Source: Rhineura floridana
Taxonomy: Eukaryota; Chordata; Lepidosauria; Squamata; Rhineuridae
Reading direction: 5' to 3'
Length of the DNA: 64,000 nucleotides
Assembly (NCBI RefSeq): GCF_030035675.1
Contig: NC_084482.1
Location: 220,495,943 to 220,559,942 of the forward strand
The number at the start of each line of letters is the position of its first letter. Position 1 is the first letter of the stretch. The notes under the pieces are model-generated. The model was not told where the DNA came from, made no database searches, and saw only the letters and a program-made list of their open reading frames with translations. Positions 51,062 through 63,592 of the stretch are shown piece after piece. The translations under genes and the position numbers were made by a program.

Positions 51062-52475
51062 CTCCCTCCCTATTCAATATCTATAAAACTCGCTGACAAA
51101 ACGCCTGTCGGCAGTAAACTCTCACCCTCCTGTCTTGGCAAGGAGACACTTAACCTGTCTTCTATATGCCGACGACATTGCCCTGTTATCCCAAATGCAG
51201 GTGGGCTTACGTCATCTCTTAAGAGAACTTGCCTCCTTTTGTGTGGATGAACTTTTGAGAATTAACTATGCGAAATGCAAGGTTTTAGTTTTCGCCAAAG
51301 TAGACATAAACACTGCTGGCAAATTGACAACCATATTATTGACCAAGTCAACACCTTCAGTTACCTTGGCATTGCATTCCATCCCTTAGGTTCTTGGAAT
51401 GCGCATTTTGTCCAGTCTGCTACGACCGCACAGAAATCAGCCAGAGCTTTACTGACCTTCTTTTATACAAAGGGTGGTCAGTACATTCTGGCAGCAGTCC
51501 AGGTATTCAACGCCAAGGTGCTTCCTCAACTTCTTTACGGGACCCAAATTTGTAGTGGAGGCAATTATGCATGGTTGGAGAGGGTACAATCTAAATTCAT
51601 GAGGTCCGTTTTGGGCGCTCCGAGATGTGTCCCCAGTGTGACCTTATGCTTGGAATTAGGTGCCCTTCTGATTGAGACCCACGCTTGGATATTAAAATTT
51701 AACTACTGGATGAAGCTGCTATTTTTACCCACGGGATTGCCCCCATTAACTTTGGAAGATTCCTTCCAATCTCAATGGCAACGGGTAATGATTCACAAAT
51801 TCGGAACTCTCGGTTTTTCGCTCCCAGCGATTGGTGCCCTAGGCCATACGACTGCTAAAACAACAATCATCCAATGCCTCAAAGATGTTGAGTATCAGAA
51901 CAACATGAGCCTAGTTGCCACTTATTCACAATGCAGTATTAATGTAAATCCCTGTATCTTGGCCACTTACATTTCAAGTTTATCTACCCCGAAACTCAGG
52001 AGAGCTTTTACCCTGGCATGATTCAATGTTCTGCCCTCGGCACTTATGGAGGGTAGATACAAGGGAGTCGATTATTATGATTGAACTTGCCCCTGTGGAG
52101 CAGATGCGGTGGAGACAGTGAACCTTGTACTACTTTGCTGCCCTTTTTATTCAGATCTCCGCCTTAAGTTCATCTCCCCACTTTTATCTAATCTTCCTCT
52201 GAGCCCAGAAGCTATGATTTTACAATATTTAACAGCAGATTAAGGATCACGGATCACTCTGAGGTCGCCTCGTTCTGCACAGCTGCTATGGCTCGCAGGA
52301 GGGACCTAATGCGATGTCTATTAGATCAAGGTTTTAGCTAGATTACTATGTGGACCCGGTTTTAGCTTTTTAGCTTTCTCACTGCACTGATACTGTATTG
52401 TATTCTATCTCCAATCTGATATTCAGAGGATCCGTAATTATACCGGTGGTCTTGGACCGTAATAAAGATTTTACG
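51062..52475 (+). mobile_element. 5'-truncated LINE beside finger exon, copy C
   Basis: Orthologue of 17746-19160 with perfect 16-bp target duplications (51046-51061 and 52476-52491). A 1-nt loss near 51298 shifts the frame, and stops at about 52019 and 52082 break the C-terminal part. Confidence 0.85.
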
Positions 52476-53471
52476 TTATCTTTGCATGGCCAGATGAAAG
52501 CAAGGTTACCTGAATATCCTACAGTCTCACACAGCAACACAAATTCCTTTCAGGTCCATATAACACTTGATGTCACTAAGCCCAGATTTGTCTGGGTTTC
52601 CTCCTACTGCCATACAACTGTGATATATATTTCTAAAATAATATGCAATGAAAAGTGGGGTGTGGGGGAAGAGAAGGGCAGCAAGTCTGCAGAACAGGAC
52701 AAATTGGGCACAGCTCACTTCTCCTTGATTCTTAATAATTTGACTGCAGTCAAAAGAGCCGGTCAGACAGAAATATAGGAACAAATGAAGTTGTGATATA
52801 CTAAATCAGACCCTGGTCCCTCGAGCTCAGTACTGTCAATACTGGCTGGCAGCTGCTCTGCAGGTTTTCAGATAAAGACACTTCTAAATTCCACCTGAAG
52901 ATTCAAGGGATTAAACTTAGCTGAGCTAAGACAGGGATGGCCAAAGACCAACACTACACGAGTTTGCAATGATGCTCTGAACCGTAAGGGGAATGCCCGA
53001 CTGATCTCTCCCCTTCATCAAAGCCCTGTACAATTAGATCTTGTTCTTCCAGCCAAGAGACTAAGCCCAGGTTTGACATTTCTTTCAAAGATACAGATAA
53101 GCTAGTTAGTTCTGAACTGAAATTATTCTCCTCTCTCCAAAACAAAGAACGATCGTAGATCTCCTGGAGATGAATAGCATAGGGACATGTAGATCCAAAT
53201 GTCTCTTGTGGACAAGAAACTGTTCAAAAATCTCAGTTCAGTGACACTGTGGAAACCAATCCAGCTATCTTAATTTGGGAGATTTCTCAGCAGATGGGAA
53301 GGAAACTTCAACCTGGATGCCATTCCCCCTCCTTATATGAACAGCCTGGCTGGATCAGACTACAGGCCTATCTATTCCAGCATCCTCACAGTGCCAAAGT
53401 GGATGCAGATGGGAAGTCTACAGGGAGCACATGAAGGCATCACTTAGCTCCAGCTGTTCTGATTCCAGAGA

Positions 53472-53765
53472 TATCACATCAATTTATTCATTTATAGGCT
53501 CTTTGTATACCGCTATTTCATTAGAAACGTCAAAGCAGTTTACAACACGTTAAGAAAAGGCAACCACCATAAATTAAAATCAAATATACAATAAAAACAA
53601 AGGTCAAGTGTTGTGAAAAGAGCATGCTCTCAATTGCCTGCCTGGTGCAACAGAACGGTTTTCAGCAGGCGCTTCGAAGTTAAAACAGAAGACGCCTGCT
53701 GAACCTCTGTTGGCAGAGCTTTCCAGAGAACTGGGCCGATGACACTGAAGGCTCGATTTCATGTC
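53472..53765 (-). mobile_element. LINE/SINE 3'-end relic, copy C
   Basis: Counterpart of 20165-20455, with the body end kept. Confidence 0.5.
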
Positions 53766-54488
53766 AATGTTCAAATCATTTAAACTCTATAAAATCTAGT
53801 TTCAAAGGAGATGAAGCTTCATCATATATAGGGGATATTTTACAAATGAATGCAAGCAAGAGTGAATTCGTTACAAGAAATTTTAAATGTCTCTACGCAA
53901 AGCACAGTAGCAAGCTGGAGGATGCAAACGGAGACATCCTGGTTTGCTCCAAGAAAGCTAAACTGAGGAAGGTAACCTGGAAAGAAGGTGATGTGGAAGG
54001 CTAGTGACCAACTAATTTCAGAGATGAAAGGGAGACATCCTGGATAAACTGAGGAAGGTAACCTGGGACGCACGTGCAAGAAAGGAAGATGCTTTAAATG
54101 CTAATATAATGCCAATATAGAGGTACTGATTAAACAGGGATTATAACTTTAGGGTTTCTATAGGTTTCAATTAATCATAAAATGGCATCAGTATTTGTTA
54201 GGGAAAAGCTTTAAAAGAGCAGGTCACTTTGGGTCACCCATGATTGATATTTGAGGTTTAGAAAGTCCCGAAGGTCACAAATAGCAGAACCAAAAGGAGA
54301 CAGAAACCACAAAGTTTAATTTCAAAAAGTCGAACAAGTGTGCACTTTGAAAACAACCTATGTAGTCAGGGGCAGACACTTTCCAGGAAAGAAGGAGATG
54401 TGGAAGGCTAGTGACCAACTAATTTCAGAGATTTGACATTAAAACATCTTTAAGTAAGAGGGGGGAACATCCATGAGGGTATATAAAG

Positions 54489-54896
54489 AACACGTCATCA
54501 CTCCCTGACCATCCAGAGGCGGATCCTATGTTCTCTGAGCTACCACTTAGTCCCAGCAGCCTGGGCATTGCTTTTGGAGCATGGGGGTGCCCCTCTGCTG
54601 AGTTCCTCAACTCACAGAGTAAGGAAGATCTTCCATGCCTACAAGCTACTTCATTGCTGCTAAGGATCCATTGGAGAAGCTTTGCTGATTTGAGAGTGAA
54701 TGTGCATGCTTGTAATTTTCCTCTTTCCTCTTTTAAGAAAGCATTTATATTTGATGTCACACTTTTGATTACTGCTGAAAATAGAGAGTGCTTCAAAGGC
54801 ACATAGCACACGCTATTGCCAACCCTACACCTATGTGGGGGAAGCGTGGGGTATTTGAGGTGTTGGGGTACTCCCTCTGGGTTCCTGGAGACCACC
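54489..54896. other. Unidentified segment of about 410 bp present only in copy C
   Basis: Copies A and B read straight through (gtatataaagattcagtg), while copy C is interrupted by this stretch and resumes at aagattcagtg. The minus strand has an open frame of 157 codons covering it (54425-54898), with text such as SVCYVPLKHSLFSAVIK. No family was recognised and no terminal inverted repeat was seen. The duplication at its ends is at most 3-4 bp (aag). Confidence 0.6.
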
Positions 54897-55281
54897 AAGA
54901 TTCAGTGTTGTGAAATCCTTCCACAGCTTCCCTGAGTAATCTTTCAAGTCCATACCTACTGATCTCTCCCTTTCATCAGAGCCACATACAACTGGATCAT
55001 GCTCTTTCAGCCAAGAGGTGAAGCCTAGTTTTGACATTCCCAAATTATCCTCTCCTCCCCAAAGCAAACAAAGATTTTAGATCTGGAACTGATTAGTACA
55101 GGGACACAAGTTATCCTCCTGACCAGTTGCCTGGAGGTGTACATAAATCTCCACTCAGGGGCTCTGTGGAAACCAATCCAGCCATCTTAATTTGGGGGAT
55201 TCCTCAGCAGGTAGAAAAGAAACTTCAACCTAGCGGCTCTTCCTCAGAACAGCCCTGTGGAATCAGACCACAGGCCTATCT

Positions 55282-57889
55282 GCTTTATCTGGGGCGGCTC
55301 AGGACTTCATGGTTTCCATGACAACCATGGGGCTGTCTCAATTTGTTTCTGGCCCGACGCTTGTGTCGGGACATACCCTTGATTTGATCTTCGTCACTGG
55401 TCATTGAGATGGTGATCTGGAGGTTGGGGATTTATCATCTATTCCTTTGTCATGGACAGATCACCGCTTGCTGAAGTTTAGGCTCACAGCAGCCCTTTCC
55501 CTCTGCAAGGGCGGGGGACCTATTAAATTGGTCCGCCCCCGGAGACTAATGGATCCTGAGGGTTTCCAAAGGGCTCTGGGGGTTTTTCCGACTGAGAAGA
55601 CTGGCGCTCCTGTCCAAGCCCTGGTTGAACTGTGGAATACGGAAATGACCCGGGCGGTTGACACGATCGCTCCCATGCGCCCCCTCCTATGCAGAGTTCA
55701 TACAGCTCCATGGTATACCTTGGAGCTGAGAGCGATGAAGCAAGAGAGGAGGAGGCTTGAGTGCAGATGGAGGCGAACTCCCGATGAATGCAATTACACC
55801 TTGGTAAGTGCTTGTTCTTAGCAGTATATAGTAGCGGTGAGGGCAGCAAAAAAGAGATATTTTGCTGATACTATTAAGTCATCACTCTCCCGCCCAGCGG
55901 AGCTCTTTAAAATTGTGCGAGGGCTTTTACATTCTGGTCCTCGCGATAGTATAGATTCATCTGTAGCCCGCTGTGATGAGTTCGCCGAGCACTTCCAAGA
56001 TAAGATCGCATGCATTCGCCGGGACTTAGACTCCAATATTATAGCAGTTGGACCTAATGAAGTATCCAGATCACGGTCTTGTCCTCATTTATTGGATGAG
56101 TTTCAGTCTGTGCAGCTTGAGGATGTTGACAGGATCCTTGGACTGGTGCGGGCGACCACGTCTGTACTGGATCCTTGCCCCTCTTGGCTGGTGAAAGCTG
56201 GTAGGACCGGAACCGCCGGCTGGGCCAAGGAGGTAATAAATGCCTCTTTAAGAGAGGGAGTGGTCCCTGACTGCCTAAAAGAGGCAGAGGTGAGACCACT
56301 CCTGAAGAAACCCTCCTTGGACCCAGATAACTTGAACAACTACAGACCTGTGGCGAATGTTCCGTTCCTGGGCAAGATCCTGGAGCGGGTGGTTGCCGGC
56401 CAGCTCCAGACACTTTTGGATGACACTGATTATCTTGATCCATTTCAATCCGGTTTTAGGCCCGGTTATGGCACCGAAACAGCCCTGGTCGCCCTGTACG
56501 ATGACCTCTGTCGGGAGAGGGACAGGGGGAGTGTGACTCTGTTGATTCTCCTTGATCTCTCAGCTGCTTTTGATACCATCGACCATGGTATCCTTCTGGG
56601 AAGACTCACGAAGTAGGGAGTTGGGGGTACTGCTTGGCAGTGGCTCTGCTCCTACTTGGTGGGTCGTCACCAGAAGGAAGTGCTTGGGGAACATTCCTCG
56701 ACACCCTGGACTCTCCGTTGTGGAGTTCTGCAGGGATCGGTACTGTCCCACATGCTTTTCAACATCTACATGCAGCCGCTGGGTGCGGTCAACAGGAGTT
56801 TTGGGGTGCGTTGTCATCAGTATGCTGATGACACACAACTCTATTTCTCCTTTTCATCCTCTTCAGGTGAGGCTGTTAACGTGCTAAACCGCTGCCTGGC
56901 CGTGATAATGGACTGGATGGGTGCTAACAAACTGAAGCTCAATCCTGACAAGACCGAGATGCTGTTGGTGAGTGCCTTCACTGCCCAGATGGAGGATGTT
57001 CATCCTGTTCTTGATGGGGTTACACTCCCCTTGAAGGAACAGGTTCGTAGCTTGGGGGTTCCTTTTGATCCTTCCTTGTCACTTGAGGCCCAGGTGGCCT
57101 CGGTGGCACGGAATGCTTTCTACCATCTTCGACTGGTAGCCCAGCTACGTCCCTATCTGGACAGTGATGAACTCGCCTCAGTTGTTCACGCTCTGGTAAC
57201 ATCTAGGCTGGACTACTGCAATGCGCTCTACGTTGGGCTGCCCTTGAAGATAGTTTGGAAACCACAGCTAGTCCAGAATGCAGCGGCCAGATTACTGACG
57301 TGGACCAGAAGGTCTACTCATATAACACCTCTTCTGGCTCATCTGCACTGGCTTCCTATTTGTTTCCGGGCTAAATTCAAAGTGCTGGTTTTGACCTATA
57401 AAGCCCTACACGGCATGGGACCGCAATACCTGGTGGAACGCCTCTCCCAATATGAACCTACCCGTACACTGCGCTCAACATCTAAGGCCCTCCTCCGGGT
57501 GCCATCCCATCGAGTAGCCTGGAGGGTTGTGACTAGAACTAGGTCCTTTTCGGTAGTGGCCCCCGAACTGTGGAATAGTCTCCCCGATGAGGTACGCCTG
57601 GCGCCGACGCTGCTATCCTTTCGGCACCAGGTGAAAACCTTTTTATACTCCCAGGCATTTTAAAGTGTATTTTAAATTGTATTTTATAGTGTATCTTATC
57701 AGTATTTTCATTATTGTTGTATTTTGACATTGTTGGTTCTTTGTTATTGTTTGTTTTGATCTTTGATTTTGTTATACTTATTGTATTTATATATTGTGCT
57801 TGTTTTATCTCTCATGTACACCGCCAGAGAGCCTTTTTGGCTTAGGGCGGTATATCAATTAAATAAAATAAATAAATAAATAAAATAAA
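55282..57889 (+). mobile_element. L2-clade LINE in copy C, nearly open
   Basis: A 2.6-kb, 5'-truncated element with the endonuclease end (LDLIFVTGH, SWTDHRLLKF), reverse transcriptase ([43 protein letters not shown]) and C-terminal domain (SRLDYCNALYVGLP, HWLPICFRAKFKVL). All long open stretches share one frame and are separated by single stop codons near 55405, 55818 and 56614, so it is young. The 3' end has a hairpin (57820-57851) and an AAAT-rich tail. The target duplication is tatct. Copies A and B have the empty site. Confidence 0.9.
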
Positions 57890-58439
57890 TATCTAGTCCA
57901 GCATCCTCACAGTGCCTGATCAGATGCGAATGGGAAGTCTATAGGGAGGACATAAAGGCACCACCCTCCGATCTGACATAAGATGTGCGGCAGATAAAGG
58001 TGAGGCTTCAAAAGAACCACCAGGACCTTGAAATGGGCTGCCAATTGCTCCTTTGCTGGACTGGGGCACACTTGCACCTGCCAGTCAGCTGATCAGTGGT
58101 TGAATGAGTCTTTGCTCAAGGAAGGGGAAGCTGTTTCCAATGAATGGAAATCACTTCTCCCTCCCAGCGCTGCTCTGTGAAGCAGACCCATTCAGCTCCT
58201 GAAGTTGAAAGAAGCAGTGTGGGGTGGCGAGCCAAGGGCTCAGCTTGGCTGTGGGTGCCTGTTCCCTTTCGGAAGCCACTGCTTTTTAGAAAGATCGGCT
58301 GTGCATGGGACTTCTCTGGCAGGCAGCCCATCCGAAAGGCACCTTTTTTCCCTCCCCCCCTGCTCAATGAAAGGAGGGGGAAGGGTGCTTCAGAGAGCAC
58401 TTTGCAGCTCTAAGACAGTCACTGTGCTCCCAACGGGGC

Positions 58440-58517
58440 AAGGGTTGCACTCAGGTCCTGCTTGCTTGCTTCCTATAGGCATGCTGCCATTGGCCTGATC
58501 CAGCAGGCTCTTCTTAA
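58440..58517 (+). mobile_element. CR1 3'-end relic at the C/D border used here
   Basis: Counterpart of 22060-22137. Confidence 0.7.
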
Positions 58518-59421
58518 AGACATCTAAGATGTTCTCCAGGAGAACTCACACCCTGATGGGTCAATTAATCTGCAACGAATCATATTACACAGGAACTGAA
58601 AAATCCTACAATTTCCAAACCAAAATGGGGCCTCAACGCAGCTGAACATCTACCTGTTGATGTCGCATCTTTGGGATACTGGATAAAGGGATCTTTTCTT
58701 TCTTCCCAACAGGAATGGAGGTCCGACTCTTTGAAGGAAATAGACAAGACTAGTTACTTTTGACCAGAAAATATTCAGCCCTTACAAACAGAGATTTTTA
58801 TAGATAAGAAAAGGTATAATTGTGATCTGGCAAGTTCTGCTCTCCGTGAATAGAACAGAGTTGTGTGGACCAAGTAGGGTCAGTCTGGCACTTGTGAACA
58901 TGTGTCCACTGGGCATGAAGCTCATCTTGAAATGCCTGTTGTGGGTGAACCTAGTAAAGCCAGCTTCTTAGTAGGCTGCAAACTACTAGGGCAGAACCTA
59001 GTAAAGTCAGCAACAGTGGATGCAATTCACTGTGTCACAGGCCACCTGTATTTATAGAAATTGGCCATCTCCAATTCTTTATAATTGATTTACATAAAAT
59101 TATGTGTGGAAAAGTAGCGCAAACAATACAAGCCAAAACATGAGTAAAAAGACAAGCTGCCAGTTAAAGTGTCTTTTTTCCTTTGAGTTTTGTTTACATA
59201 GTTCCAAAATAAATTCTTTCCCGTAAAGTATCAACATTTTATAAGGAGTCCGGGCATTCAGCCAATGATCATGTCTATATATGGCTGAAGCTGTACAGGG
59301 GTGAGTCAGGAGAACTTATCAGAATACAACATCAGCATCAAGATGCAGGTTAGGATGAGAGTTCAAATGATGGAAACAAGAGTATAGTTGTAATATGAGC
59401 ATGAACTGACAGAGTCTAGAT

Positions 59422-59557
59422 CAGGGTTTCCCAACCTTTGGTCCACAGATGTTGCTGGACTACAGTTCCCATAATTCCTGACCATTGGCCATGCTGGATG
59501 GGGCTGATGGGAGTTGTAGTCCCACAACATCTGTGGCTCAAAGGTCGGGAAACCCTG
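59422..59557. mobile_element. hAT-type MITE, copy D
   Basis: Same 136-bp element with its 8-bp duplication. Confidence 0.88.
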
Positions 59558-61455
59558 GTCTAGATAGATACAAACTAGAGCTATAAAAGACAGACAGCCT
59601 TGGGGATTTTTACCAGTTGTCCGTGACACTGGTCGAAGAAAGAACCACCTGCTCTGAGTGTTAAGGTCCACACGCAGCAAAGGTGAGATCACTCCTTTTC
59701 AGATGGAAATCAATGTGACCTATGCTGTCCTTTGAAATGCAACATGTTAGCGTACATCCCCTTTGTATGTGCTGTGTAAGACCTATGTTCTGATATGTGG
59801 CTATGTCCACAAAGTAAATTAGACGTGTTAATTATACATAGACACTGATAAAGATTTCCTTTCTTGATCGGCCATTAGATATTCCTAGACCTAAAAAGAT
59901 TCTTGGCTGGGATCTCTGGCCACTTGGTTCACCTGGTCAGACCTAACTGCCGGCAAAAACTATTATGTATATCACACACGCACACGCCTGTCTTGCTGCT
60001 GCTACTGCAGGAGGGAAGAGAGGAAGATGAGGTGCAATATTGGGCATTGCTGGTTTCTGTTATCAGTTCGTTATTTTCTTCCATTTTTTTACAGCTCTGC
60101 TATTAGTGGATATTTACTTATTCATTGTCATGTAGGTGAATTATACGTCACCTTTTTGGACAGTTTATAATAAAGAAGAAGTAGATAAGAATATATAAAC
60201 ATCCCAAAAAACTCCCACAGTCTATCCAAACACACAATAAAACACTGAATGACAACTATTAGAAGCAGCAGCAATTTCGGGTCTGTCTTCCCCAAAAGAT
60301 GTGTCTTGACCGACAGCATGGAAGTATAAAGAGACGAGGCCCAACGTAGGGAGAATGTTCCATGTCGAGGAGCCTTTACTGAAAAATCACCATGTACCTC
60401 ATCCCGTGTAGGGACCACCAGGAAGGCCTCATCTGCTGATCTTAAAGCACGGGAGATTCATACAGGTGAAGGTGATGTTGGCTGGCTACTACTTTATGAG
60501 CCTGGGAGACCCTCCATCTCAATATTGCCTATATGAGCTTTAAAAATGGCTTCTATATGGGTCACTTTGCAACAGAAACAAAGAGGCCTGATGGGAAAAA
60601 GTAGCCTAAGGAGTACAATTGGTCTTCTCAGCTGAGATGACATTGCAAGTCGTATGCACAGGACATGACCTGGTCAGGAGAGACAACTCCCTCAGCTAAC
60701 CAATGTGGGAATCTGCTTTGAAACCTTTCCCAAAAGTGGATAAAACTGAATTCCTGGTCCCACTCTGAGTTCCAGTTTGTGCGGTTCCTTTTGCTGCTTG
60801 AAATCTCTCTTACCCCAGATGTCAACTGGGGTCTGACTCCATCACTCTCCCCTGCTTTTCATTCATCACCGCAGGTTCCTGCCTTCTCTGGACCCTTTCC
60901 TGCTGGAGCAAAGGTCCGCTTTTCAAGGGCGCTGCTGCAATTCCTCAATTCCTGGGATCTCTGCTAGTTGAGGGAACGGCCCTTGTTCCAGCTGCCAGGG
61001 AGCCTTTCTCGGGGACCCTCTTGCCTGCTGCCTTTGCTGTGTCCCTGCCTGAGTCAAAGAGTCTCTGTGCTCCAGTTCTGCTTCCAGACTTCCCACCAGG
61101 GCTGGCAAAGCTAAATCTTGCTCTCTGTCCTGTCTTCTGGAGGTCATTCCCTACAAATTGTAGCCTCCACCTCCGCTTCCTCTTCTCCAAACTGCCGCTT
61201 CTTCCTGCTTCAAAGACAAAAGCTGACCTTTGGGCAGAGGAAGAAAGAGGGAGGAGGCAGGAGGTGCTCCCGGGAGCATCTCTTCCCACTGGGAGTTTAG
61301 AGTACAAGGCACAGTGTCAATCATCTGTTGAGGATGCAGGAGAAGATACTCTGCTGAAGTTTGGGAGCTCCTGCCCTCTCCTCCTCCTGCTGCAAGGTAA
61401 GATTTTTCATCATGGGGCAGCAGAAGGTGGCAGGGAGGGGCACTTTTCGCACTGA

Positions 61456-61685
61456 ATGATCAAAAAGCCCCAAGAACAGAGGAAGGTGCATTCTACCAGA
61501 TCAGAGAATTGGTCCATCTAGTCCCGCCTGCTTACAGCAACTAGCTGTAGATGTCAGGCAGAGAAAGACCTTTCCCAGCACCTCCTACTGGATCCTTTCA
61601 CCCCTTTGGAGCTGCCAGGGACTAAACATCGGACCTTCTACATGCAAAGCAGGTGTTCCCCTTCTGAGCTGCAGTCCCTCCCCAA
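61456..61685 (-). mobile_element. Old tRNA-like SINE next to the KRAB exon, copy D
   Basis: Counterpart of 2985-3215, with a slightly decayed head and approximate borders. Confidence 0.55.
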
Positions 61686-61784
61686 ATATCCAGGGCCCAG
61701 GCACCCATTTCCACGACAGCATCCCTGCAGTGGAAGGTTAAATAGCACAGGTACTAAATCCATACTTTCAACATTCATCAGTCA

Positions 61785-61991
<207 letters not shown>

Positions 61992-62002
61992 TCAGCCAAA
62001 AA

Positions 62003-62110
62003 CTTGAATAGCTTTCAAAGAAGATTGGACAAATCCATGGAGGATCAGGACATCAGTGGCTACGAGCCACAATGGCAATGCATTCCCTCCGCTGCCAGAG
62101 GCAGTATGCA
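62003..62110 (+). mobile_element. CR1 3'-end relic beside the KRAB exon, copy D
   Basis: Counterpart of 3533-3640. Confidence 0.65.
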
Positions 62111-62202
62111 GGGAATTGCAACAGAGCAGGACACTTGGCACCTATACTTTGGTTCATATCGTACTAATAGTCTGACCAGTGGGCACGCTGGGATTAATTA
62201 AT

Positions 62203-62520
62203 TAATTAATTAATTTTATTGCATTTATATACAACCCCATAGCCGAAGCTCTCTGGGTGGTTTACCACAAAAGCAATATAGAAATCTAAAAATACATTTT
62301 AAAAAGCAATTTAAAAGCACATGCTAAAATGCCTGGGAGAAGAGGAAAGGCTTGACCTGGCGCCGAAAAGAGAACAGTGTTGGCGCCAGGCTCACCTCAT
62401 CACAGAAATCATTCCATAATTTGGGGGCCACCACTGAGAAGGCCCTCTCCCTTGTTGCCAGACTCCGAGTTTCCCTCGGAGTGGGCACCCGGAAGAGGGC
62501 CTTAGATGTTAAGCGTAGTG
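62203..62520 (-). mobile_element. L2-like LINE 3' relic, copy D
   Basis: Counterpart of 25778-26080 with the same ATTA tail and hairpin. Confidence 0.7.
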
Positions 62521-62811
62521 TATGAGTGGGTTCGTGTCAGGAGAGGCGTTCCATCAGGTATTTTGGTACCAAGCCCTGTGACTCTCTTGAAGCTGTCCCA
62601 CTCTCTTTTTCTTTGCATTTCTTTAGTACAGTTACTTTTTATTTAGCTTCTGTGGGGGTAAGTAAGTCTGGATTTTACACTGCTCAGACACAATTGCAGG
62701 GCAGAGCTTGATTGACTCTCAAAAAAGATCCCACCTCTCCAAGAGTGTATTTTAGGAGTTTTGCCAGAGTTCTGCCAGACACGTGTCACCGAATCACAAG
62801 TGGGGCGAGTG

Positions 62812-62928
62812 CTCATGTGTTCAGGTCCTGCTTGCAGGCTTCCCACAGGCATCTGGTCGGCCACTGCAAGAACCGGCTGCTGGAACAGACGGGCTATTGG
62901 CCTGATCCGGCAGGCTCTCCTTATGCAG
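62812..62928 (+). mobile_element. CR1 3'-end relic, copy D
   Basis: Counterpart of 26375-26492. Confidence 0.7.
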
Positions 62929-63025
62929 CCTCAGAGGTAGTATTCTCCCAGAGCCCTCCCCGCTACGCTCAGGGAGATGCACCCCAGCTGTCCCCTCGGT
63001 CTCTCCCCCAATGATCCTCCCTTAC

Positions 63026-63100
63026 CTGATTGGGCTGCCCGGCTGCTCTTTCCACTCTATCCCACAAAAGAGACAATCCGGACGGTGCCTCTGAGGCCAT
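63026..63100 (-). CDS. Putative first coding exon of KRAB zinc-finger gene 3
   Basis: A 25-codon open frame from ATGGCCTCAGAG to the donor CAATCAG|gtaagg, phase 0 at its end, as in copies B and C. It lies about 1.1 kb upstream (minus strand) of the KRAB exon 61805-61949. Translation differs from gene 1 by one residue (SGLSLL for SGSSLL). No domain is recognised, and the start codon choice rests on conservation and on the phase match. Confidence 0.58.
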
Positions 63101-63592
63101 GGTGCTGCCTGAGAGGGAGGAGTAAACTGGGCCAGCTCTGGGACTCCCACAGCTTTCACCACGATGCACGTTTCGTAGGGAGCAGCTCTCAAGGGCCTGC
63201 AGGGGAGAGACGGAGGATGGGAGGGATTTCATAGTTCATGCAAATTTGGGTTCCAGAGGTTTGAATGTTATAAGCAGCCTCAATCCAAATCAATAAATGG
63301 CACGTCCCTTTCCTCTGTTGTTTTCCCCCACAATGCTTGATCTGCAAAAGGCCTTAAAGGCCCCAAATCTCTCTCAGAACATTCTCCAGTTTCTTCCAGA
63401 CTTTTCTCCATGCTTGGGCACCTGTTGTGTCTTTAGCCACCCCCAGGAATTTCACCCATCTTGGACCCCTCGCCTCTCATCTCTGCTTCCGCATCCGCAA
63501 AGCCTTAATTCCTGCTCACCACAGAGTGTCTTCTCCACATTGTGAATCATTTCAGGCTTTTATTATTGGGCCCTTTTCATCATGGATATAAT

